DNA of 64,000 nucleotides from Cryptomeria japonica (taxonomy: Eukaryota; Streptophyta; Pinopsida; Cupressales; Cupressaceae): assembly GCF_030272615.1 (NCBI RefSeq), contig NC_081406.1, forward strand, positions 242,413,218 through 242,477,217. The letters run 5' to 3'. The translations under genes and the position numbers were made by a program. The notes beneath the pieces are model-generated. The model was not told the DNA's origin. It was given only the letters and a program-made list of their open reading frames with translations, and ran no database searches. The stretch's first letter is position 1, and each line of letters opens with the position of its first letter. Shown here piece by piece: positions 56,091 to 64,000 of the stretch.

Positions 56091-57030
56091 AAACTCCTAC
56101 AAAATTAAGTGTCATGTATCAGTAATCTATCATCATCAAACATATCAAAATCATCATCTAAATATCCTAATTCTATGTGTGTTTCTCTAGTATCCCTTTT
56201 CTAGGGACCAAGATGCTCTATTGGGACCAAAGCACTCCAAGGGGACCATGGCCCCCTTGGAGGAATAGAGAACCCAGTTAGGACTAGCACACCTTAGGGG
56301 GACTAGGGCACCCCATCTGGGTAGCCCTTGGAAATTAGGGTTTCTGAATAATAATTGGCTAAATAGAATGTAACAAAAAATAGAGATGCAGTTGGGCAGG
56401 CTTACCTCATCCAGCGAAGCATCCTCGATCACGGACTGGCTCAAGATCTCCATCTGAGTGGGCACTTTAGGTTGTCAGTGTGGCATCTTGTGCTATGTGG
56501 TCTCCTCTTTTGTGCTACATAACAAATAAGATAAATGAATAGTGTCATTTTCACTATTTAAGGTCTACTCTTTCCTAAAACCCTAATTTTGCATTTTTTG
56601 CTTAATCTTTCACATCTCGAACTCTGATTTGCACACTGGTGGTTGCATTGAATTTGTTTTTCAGTTCTCTCTCAGACCAAATGTTCCTCAACTTATTTTA
56701 GTCTTGTATCAAGCTTCATTGTGAGCATTTATCATCAATTATCTTCGCAATTCGATGTGGTAAACATGATACCCTGTTTCAACTCACTAATTAGAAAGTC
56801 AAAACAAGGGGGCATATAGCTCCCCCAAATTTCATCACTCCTATTAAGAATTCTAGGTGATTTTGTGATTTCAACTAGCAATGTGGTTTTGTAGGATGTG
56901 GTTCCTAATGTTGTACTGTAAATACCACTAGGAGCTTCATTCGATATCTTATGGACATATCCTTTTTCCCATGAATGTTTACTTTTCTATACTTTAGCTT
57001 GCATATGCACGTAGTGTCATGTGACTGCTA
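56091..57030. other. G2 region between antisense ORF and 3' LTR
   Basis: A minus-strand ORF at 56465-56187 (92 codons) has no recognised motif and contains a GGNACCA-type repeat (56205-56300, GGGACCA/GGGGACC words) that explains its openness. The rest is plain AT-rich sequence. Confidence 0.5.
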
Positions 57031-57044
57031 AATTAGGGGCTAAA
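57031..57044 (+). other. polypurine tract of G2
   Basis: AATTAGGGGCTAAA immediately before the TGTTGTGTCATG start of the 3' LTR. Confidence 0.6.
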
Positions 57045-58660
57045 TGTTGTGTCATGAATTGTACACCCCTAATTAGGGTTCTCCAATTTCACGCTTAGGT
57101 TAGCACCTGCCTTAGTGTGTCTCATTTCATTTTGCATTTCATTTAAGCATTTAATTATTAATTTAATTAAATCTAAAATCCTCTCTCATCAATTCACATA
57201 TTATAAAATTGGGCCTTTAACCCTAAGCATGCCCCTTTTTATTTTATTTTAATTAATCCTAATAAAGTCCTAATTTCAATCTTCAAAACACATTATCACA
57301 TATCTAAACACTTTGGATTGACCTACCATGTTGGATTTGACTTTATAATCACAATACCTTGCATCCTTAGAAATTTGGGAAAAAGTCGGGCAAACCAGAA
57401 TGCTACCATTCTGGTCCCAACTTTTTCTCCTTGAATTTTGGGAGCTTAATTTAGCGGTATTATAATGTTTAAATCCCACTTTTTTAAATTTTTATCAATT
57501 CTAAGTTGGCCTATTATCAAAATTAAATTTAGGGTTTCACATATATAACGTTTTCTTTCCCTTATTTGAGAATTCATCTCTAGCAACTGAAGGAGACTCT
57601 TATGAAGTGAAAGTGTACATTTTATGTGAAGTCTAAAATTAATGAATTCATCATCAATCAAGTATTCATCAACCTTTTTCATCAATCATGGAAGCTTAGG
57701 AAAAAATAAAGAATAATAAGGAGATCACCAACTATTGATTGGCTTGTACCTCTCCCTTAGGATTTGGAATGGTTCCATGTTATTTTCATATCTCTATGTG
57801 AGTTTCAAATCTACACATCATTCATTTTTAAATTTACATTATTGCTTTAGATCTACATTGTATTTGTGATTTGAAGCATTTACATTACATTCATTTAGGG
57901 TTTTTACTCCAAACATAGGGTAGAACTCTAGTTTGTATTTTAGCTCATAGGAATCTTAAAAACACATCAGATTCTAGTGCACACACACTTTTCAATATTA
58001 CATTGGCTATTTGTGGAGGTGGAAATCACTAAAATAAGGGGTTTGACTAAGGAAAAACCCTCTATAGCCACAAACACACCATTTTCAGATTTGAGGCATA
58101 GGTATAGGTTTTTGTCAAAGTTGGCAAATTTTGGGAAGACTCGGTCAACTCTCATAGGTCTATATGTAAAATAAGGCTTGGATCTCAGGGATCGAAGTGT
58201 TGAGTTCCCTATTCCTCACCAATTAGGTGTAGAATTTAATAGGTAGGATCCAGATCAGCTCACTTTGCAAATTTCTAGTTTTCAACCCAGTTCAGTCACT
58301 GAGACCAGAGCGCCCAACACTCCTATCCTCTCAATTTAGGCTTAGATTTCAATATCAGGTGCACATTATTCTCATTTCCAAATTTGTACCCCATGTTTCA
58401 TTTTCATCTCTACATCAGACTGCTAATGCTATTGTTCTAGTTGTTTTCATTTATTCTACTAGTTTTATTTGTCATTCCCTCACATTTGACTAATTGTCTT
58501 TCCTATCAGCAAAGGAATAGAAATCCTAAAAGTATTCCTTCACTCTCTTTCACAAGAGTTAGTCAAAGTGAATCACTTCCTTAGGCTCTTTCGTATTCCA
58601 ATGTATGAATTAAAGTTGGATCAGGACCTAATCTACCCAATTCCATTTTCATCCATCCCA
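57045..58660 (+). repeat. 3' LTR of gypsy G2
   Basis: It begins TGTTGTGTCATGAATTGTAC and ends CATCCATCCCA, and follows the 5' LTR throughout with many single-base differences. ORFs in it (57276-57685, 57967-58174) are U3/U5 chance frames. Confidence 0.92.
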
Positions 58661-59669
58661 ACATCATTGGAGGTAAAGTGTAGCAACAAGTTAATATTTT
58701 TCACATAAGGTGAAATTCATTCATGAGAGCATCCAACATTAAGAAAAGTACAATTCTTAGTTGCAAGAGAGGGGCATCATTCAATTACAAGAAAAGACAA
58801 ATGGAGGGTAAAAGGAGTGTCCTAAAGAGAATATTCAAGATTCTTTGATGTTGTGGATCAAAGGAGGATTAAAGTGCCAAGTATTAGTTGCAAATTAGTT
58901 TTAGGGCTAACCTTTTATTAATTTGTTTTCTCCTTTCATTTGCAAAAGGATTTTGAAGTTAGTTTTTTTGGCAGAGCCTATTCTTGTACAAGTGTTGATA
59001 TTAGTGTTTAGGTCAGAGCTTTTGATGTGGTAATTTCCTTACCAAAATAGAATAGAATTTATGTTGTCATAATTCTCTCCAAAATGTATTTTCACCATGT
59101 TTTGAAATAAAATGATTGAGGGTATTTTTTCTCATCTCTGCAATTTTATGTGGTGTTTTTTTTTTGCTTCTCTTCAAGGAAGATATTAAATGACTATGAA
59201 CAAAGAATTAGGATAGTAAGTTGTGCGTGGAGGATATAAAATAAAGAGTTATAATATATATTGAAATAGTGGGTATCATTATAATGCATTGTTACCTATA
59301 ACCCACTAGTTAGGAGTTAAACTGTTAGAGTATTGCATTTATATGTTGTTAACTAACTATCCAGCCCTAAGAAGGTACCGATCAAGGGAGTTTTTTTCCA
59401 TCATTCAGAACCAAATTCAAATAACAAATCATTAATTTTATTTTTTTTAAACGTATTAGTTAGTTGTAGTTATTGTGTTCTCTATGCAAGAAATTGAAGA
59501 TTGCCAAAACATGAGCCAATATTGAGTTTATTTTTCACATCTCTTGGCATTCTCGTGAGAGAATATTATCTGTTATGAAATACCCTATTTAGTCTATGAA
59601 TAAATCAAATGGTATTGTAGAAAGGGTTACCCCCTAGGTCCAAAGTCTAAAGCATAGAAGTGTATTTAG
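58661..59669. other. unassigned sequence right of G2
   Basis: No ORF or known repeat recognised. Removing G2 joins it to 46242. It may be the same older sequence as 43819-46242. Confidence 0.5.
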
Positions 59670-61013
59670 TGTAGCGTAATAAATTGTACACCTTTAGTTA
59701 GGGTGTCCAATTTCACACTTTCCTAGCACCTATTTTATTATTTTTCATTCTTGTATGCATTATAGGACCTTTATTTATTTAAATGAATATTTAATTCAAT
59801 ACTATGAGTCTTATTCCACTTTTACATCATCATACTCTTATTTGAGCCCTTATTTCTAGGTATGTCATTTATCTTTTATTATCTTAATTTATTATAAAGC
59901 CTACCCCATTTCAAATTTCAAGGCACATTTCCCCCATCTAAACATTATATATTTTCATTAAAATCTATTTTCAGTATTAGGATCCTATTATCTCACATCC
60001 CTAAAAAGTCGAGTTGAAATTTTCAACACAGGGTCGCTCCAAGCCACCTTGTCCAACGCTTTTTTCTTTGAATTATAGGAGGATAATATGTAGGTATCCA
60101 TCTCTGTGCAAAAAATGATGATTCTAATGTCACAACCCTCCTTTATCACTTTTTGATTTAAATACAATTCTATTATATTTTTGGTTAAGCTATTTAAATG
60201 ATTGAATAAATGTTATAAAAGAATAAAATGAATACACACACACACACACTTGGAGAATATAATTCAAAAGGCATTATTTTTATTTATTTATTTCCACTCC
60301 CAATTATGACACATGTTGTAGGAAGAATAAGAAGCTTCTAGATGAATCTCCACCACCTTGCATGTAACTCCCCCACTAAGTTTAATCAATTTGTATGAGT
60401 CCAATATTGGAAAAGAATCTCCTTTTTAATTAAATTTTTTAGATAGTGGAATGGAGGGATTTTTCTTATAAAATGATATGCAAGTTTCAAAGGAGGGAGT
60501 TGATTATGTTTTGAAGAAAATTTCCCAAGTTTTTTCTTCGGTAGTCTCATTTTTGGTTGCAAGATTTTTAAGTTGTTGTTTGGAAGGTTTCTCTCAAGTT
60601 GCAAAGGAGGATCAAAAGGATAGCTAGAGGATTCAACATCAAGCTTCGATAAGCCAGGTTTTCTTCTTGTTATTTCACATTCATATATGAGAAATGGTAT
60701 TATCCAAAGATAGTTTCTAGATTCTCCCTTCTTTTAAATCTTTTTATTTAGGAATAAATATTGATAAAATACTTCTCATATTGCATGTAAAGGATAGCAT
60801 TATTATTTTATTTTTTTCCTAAAAAATATACACAAAATCTTGCTTTTTGTTTTTCCAAAGATTTTAGCAAAAAATCATATTTCCTTTATTTTTTTTTAAA
60901 TCTCTTTTTCTGAGATTAAAACTCTTCACCGTGTGATTTGAATCTTAATCTTTATTTCTTCCCTCTAATTCATTTCTCTGGTTCTTTGAATGGAAATTTG
61001 AATCTCATTCTTT
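59670..61013 (+). repeat. LTR-like sequence related to the G2 LTR (left part)
   Basis: It starts TGTAGCGTAATAAATTGTAC, matching the G2 LTR start, and remains alignable for about 400 bp, including an ATCTCACATCCCTA word near 59990. Beyond about 60080 the match fades. A short (AC)9 run is at 60234-60251. No TSD or second copy was found, so the extent is uncertain. Confidence 0.6.
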
Positions 61014-61355
61014 AGATAAATCTCTTTGTGATTATTAGTTAAATAAATCTCCCTATGAATATTAGTTGAATAAGATCTCTCTGTGAATATTAGTTGAATA
61101 AGATCTCTCTATGAATGTTAGTTGAATAAGATCTCTCTGTGAATATTAGTTGAATAAGATCTCTCTGTGGATATTAGTTGAATAAGATCTCTCTATGATT
61201 ATTAGTTAAATAAATCTCCCTGTGAATACTGGAAATAAACTATCTCCCTGTGAATACTAGAAATAAACAATCTTCCTATGAATACTGGAAATAAACTATC
61301 TCCCTGTGAATACTGGAAATAAACTCTCTATTCCCCCCTGTGAATACTGGAAATA
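61014..61355 (+). repeat. 28-bp minisatellite, about 12 units, two variants
   Basis: Units 1-7 are like AAGATCTCTCTGTGAATATT plus AGTTGAAT; units 8-12 are like AAACTATCTCCCTGTGAATA plus CTGGAAAT. Both variants are 28 bp, with one 25-bp and one 34-bp exception. Confidence 0.92.
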
Positions 61356-61577
61356 TTAACCTCCTGTTTACTGTAAAATCAATCTAAAACAATTGTTTGA
61401 TTATCTATTTTATTCATGTTCTTATTTTCATAAATAAATACTCTTTTTGTTTACATATATATCATTAAATAATTGGAAATGTAAACTATATATATATATA
61501 TTTCAAATAATAAAATGTATTAAATGTTGCAAAGGGATTATATTTTTGCAAGCGCCATATTCTCGAAAATTATTTTG
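61356..61577. other. AT-rich gap with (AT)n run
   Basis: Nothing recognised besides (TA)n at 61487-61501. Confidence 0.6.
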
Positions 61578-61770
61578 GGTGTCAGGCGGCGTGCAGGGTA
61601 GTGGCGGCGGTTATTGTAACCATCGGGGGAAGTGGTACCCTCCACTTCCCCTACGGTCACTATCACAGCAGTGGCCACAGGGAAGTGGAGGGGACCATGG
61701 GGTCCCCTCACCACTACAAGCCTGCTTCCGCAAACCCGCAGTGGTGATGGGACCTGTGGGTCCAACTCCC
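61578..61770. other. GC-rich palindromic island
   Basis: About 190 bp of GC-rich sequence in AT-rich surroundings. It has a perfect 10-bp stem (61626-61635 with 61642-61651, loop TACCCT) and a 7-bp stem (GGGGACC 61690-61696 with GGTCCCC 61701-61707). ORFs on both strands (61447-61820) reflect the composition. Confidence 0.75.
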
Positions 61771-62479
61771 ATGAACTCCCCTTTCTTTTCTTTTTTTTCA
61801 AAAAAATAATACCACTATAAATTCGGCCATTGTTATACCTTTTTTTTTGTTTAATAAAAAGATTTTAGGTAATTTTTGAAAAGTATTTATTTTTTAGATT
61901 TTTTTTCAATTGTAAATTAAATTGTATAATTGCCCTTAGGAAAATTTATAATAATAATTAAATTCCCTTTTGCAATTTTCAAATTGTAAATTAAAATTGT
62001 ATTAAATTTTATAATTGGAAAACTACTTAAAATTTGTTGGGTTAGTTAGTTTGTATTTGGACTCATTGAAAGCAATTATTGCACATTATCATGATTTGAA
62101 TCTAATGTCTAAATTAATCGCTATTTTTGGAACCTATGACCATAGGAATCATGCATGGCTTAATCATGCACGCAAGTTACACTATTCTTATATCATGCAA
62201 ATTTCTTATACATTAGTTACATTTATTGACGTTTTCATCTCCATGCAAGTTACACGTGTAATTATTAATATGCAAGTTTCATAATGGTCATTGTTACGCA
62301 AGCTATATTTCAAATTTTGAATAATAAATAATTTAGTTATGGTTTTTATTCTACGTGATTCATCAAGTAGTTATTTCAATTTATTAAATTATACACGTTC
62401 AATTAGTAATTGTTTTCAAGTATGATGTTTTCATAGCTCTTAGTTAGAAAACTAAATAAAGGAAGATGGAAACCAAAAC
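61771..62479. other. AT-rich sequence, no feature recognised
   Basis: Poly-T and poly-A runs only. The 89-codon ORF at 62015-62284 shows no motif. Confidence 0.5.
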
Positions 62480-62640
62480 CCAGTAGCGTTCGATATATAC
62501 AGTGCCTCTGGGTCACGCTTACGAGTAATGTCGTCATGTTGAACTACTACACTTAACGCCTAATAAAGCTACATCAATGACGTATGTGGCATCGTCCCTA
62601 TAAATCGTCGAGGAGTAATAAGGGACACTTGGAAGTTAAA

Positions 62641-62669
62641 ATCCAAGGGGTGGGTAATCCCCCTTGGAT
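62641..62669. other. perfect 10-bp hairpin
   Basis: ATCCAAGGGG (62641-62650) pairs with CCCCTTGGAT (62660-62669), loop of nine bases. Confidence 0.8.
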
Positions 62670-63345
62670 CGATAATTTAATAAGATAATTCTAAAACGAT
62701 CTTTCATCCACTGAGTTAAACTATAGTAAACCCCCATAGGGATGATGAGTGAAACGCTTTTATGAAATTGATTTAATCTCGAAGAATTGTTGTCGATTGA
62801 CAACTGGTCAAGGGTGATGCTTATGATAAGAATTAGGATCTAGTTGATTTAGGCCACAAGCAATAGGCCATCTTGAGCCTTTTCTTAAGCGCTACCACCG
62901 TAGGTAGCAACTGTAGAGAAACTGTCTGGGACATTGACCCTAGAAAAGGTTGTGTACCCACTAATCAGTTTACATCAAACCATAGAGTAGAAAATAGAAC
63001 TACATATTTTACGCCTTGATCCCGTGCCGAAACGGGTATGTAGGCAGTCTTGGGATGGAGTTGTCCCTAGTACTCAAGCATTCGTGGGTGGGGTCTAGGC
63101 TTGGTAAGAAGAAGGGTTGAATAGAATCCTAATTTGAAAGATAAGTGTAAAAAGGGAAAAAGTAAATCAATGCATACTCGGAAGGAATCCCGTATGGATT
63201 TGCTTGACTTCCCGAGGCTTTAAGCCAAATTCTGAGGTGGAATTCAAGCTTGTATTATGTAATTTAATTACTCCTAAGGATGGCGACCTTGATGCACTTC
63301 TGTTAGAAGAGTGTAGTACTTAGTGAGTGTCTCAGGACCTGAATG

Positions 63346-63480
63346 GTCCGTATGGGTAGATGCCTATCCCGTATTGGATAGATGGAATCTTATGTCCCGT
63401 ATAGACAGATGCCTAACCCGTATGGTTAGATGCTCATCTCGAATGGATGAATGCCTAATCCAAATGGATGGATGCCCAGA
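63346..63480 (+). repeat. tandem repeat, 21-bp units, six copies
   Basis: Units of the form CCCGTATGGATAGATGCCTA plus one base, with one expanded copy of 28 bp in second position. The 116-codon ORF over it (63323-63673) is a repeat effect. Confidence 0.85.
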
Positions 63481-63632
63481 GTATGCAATTGAATCAAACA
63501 CAATGATTAAATTAAGCACACAAAAAAAAAGAATGGTCAATTTTGTTGAGTTAATTATGGTGGGTTATTACATGGGTATTGGTGGGTTATTACATCTAAA
63601 TTGGCCCAAAGGTGATTTTATTATGAAATCCC

Positions 63633-63640
63633 TATATAAG
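63633..63640 (+). promoter_or_regulatory. TATA box
   Basis: TATATAAG, followed 10-30 bp later by a C/T-rich segment. Confidence 0.5.
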
Positions 63641-64000
63641 GAATCTCTCTCAATTCATTCCATCATCTCATAGTTGTATCTCATCATTATGCTTTTACCC
63701 CAATTTAAGAGTAGATATGCTTCAAGGAGAAACAAGATATATCAAGACATCTTCAATTATATCTCCAATTATGTTTCATGATGGATTTTATGTGATTTAT
63801 CATGTTATTGCATCAACACATGGAGGACTTATCCTAAGGACATTGCATCACCAATTGAAGGTATAATCAATTCAAGAGATAATTCCAAACCCAGGGTCTG
63901 ACTTAGGAAAATCCCTATCAACAACACAATTTTCTTCCTTATGTGTGTAGGTGACAAGTTAAAGAGTCACAATTGCAGAAGCAAACAAAGAAGTCAGAGA

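Larger units (their letters stand above)
46243..58660 (+). mobile_element. Ty3/gypsy element G2, full length
   Basis: It has two LTRs of about 1.62 kb, PBS, a short unusual first ORF, protease, G-patch, RT, RNase H, integrase, an antisense PMD-like ORF and a polypurine tract. Flanks are TCATC (46238-46242) and ACATC (58661-58665), a duplication with one mismatch. It is 12.4 kb long. All coding parts carry lesions. Confidence 0.9.
62480..64000 (+). repeat. LTR-like promoter-containing sequence, partial
   Basis: A TATA box (63633-63640), a following C/T-rich start (TCTCTCAATTCATTCC) and a GAAGGTATAATCAATTC word near 63858 resemble the promoter and U5 layout of the G1 LTR. No ORF of note. It may be the right part of the LTR begun at 59670, or another LTR. 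The window ends before this can be settled. Confidence 0.4.

Noticed and set aside
62015..62284. 89-codon ORF in AT-rich DNA
   Set aside because: No motif, no coding neighbours, and length is within chance for the region.
63023..63040. CCCGT...ACGGG stem as an intrinsic terminator
   Set aside because: A 5-bp stem without a following T run, in a plant nuclear context, is not a terminator signal.
1..64000. Cellular protein-coding gene, tRNA or rRNA
   Set aside because: No exon series, tRNA-like cloverleaf or rRNA core was recognised on either strand; recognisable coding sequence is retroelement-derived.

Overview
The window looks like heterochromatic, AT-rich nuclear DNA of a large-genome seed plant. 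I see no cellular gene, tRNA, rRNA or CRISPR array. Almost everything recognisable is decayed LTR retrotransposon of the Ty1/copia and Ty3/gypsy types, with long LTRs, microsatellites and nested insertions. A gymnosperm is plausible from the style of the elements, but the sequence alone does not prove it.

Layout. (1) 1-3129: a minus-strand copia element (C1) cut by the window edge, with gag, protease, integrase, primer-binding site (PBS) and one LTR. (2) 3130-5436: a duplicated AC/TG microsatellite block and a minus-strand copia-like LTR. (3) 5437-43818: an old minus-strand gypsy element (G0), split into three blocks. Its protease-to-RT part is at 5437-7438, its gag core at 33409-34302, and its gag N-terminus, leader, PBS and 5' LTR at 39567-43818. 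Two elements sit inside it. One is a 26 kb plus-strand gypsy (G1, 7439-33408), which itself holds a complete copia (C2, 16415-23774, duplication CTAGT) and a probable solo LTR (24300-25643, duplication CATAA). The other is a plus-strand retroelement without pol (34303-39566), with a coiled-coil, zinc-knuckle gag and a long unusual second ORF. (4) 43819-46242: unrecognised sequence with a broken Cys/His-rich ORF. (5) 46243-58660: a second plus-strand gypsy (G2) with two LTRs and pol but no recognisable gag core. (6) 58661-64000: unassigned DNA and LTR-like DNA with a 28-bp minisatellite, a GC-rich palindromic island, hairpins and a 21-bp tandem repeat.

How the parts relate. The gypsy elements share the order gag, pepsin-like protease, G-patch, acidic spacer, RT, RNase H, integrase. 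G1 and G2 each also carry, between integrase and 3' LTR, a broken antisense ORF resembling the plant mobile domain (PMD). The leaders of G0 and G1 hold arrays of about 21-22 bp units, and a reverse-complement version of the G1 unit lies just upstream of the antisense ORF of G1. All elements carry nonsense or frameshift lesions, so the locus is probably transcriptionally silent. In C2 the lesions fall mainly at CHG sites, as expected from deamination of methylated DNA.
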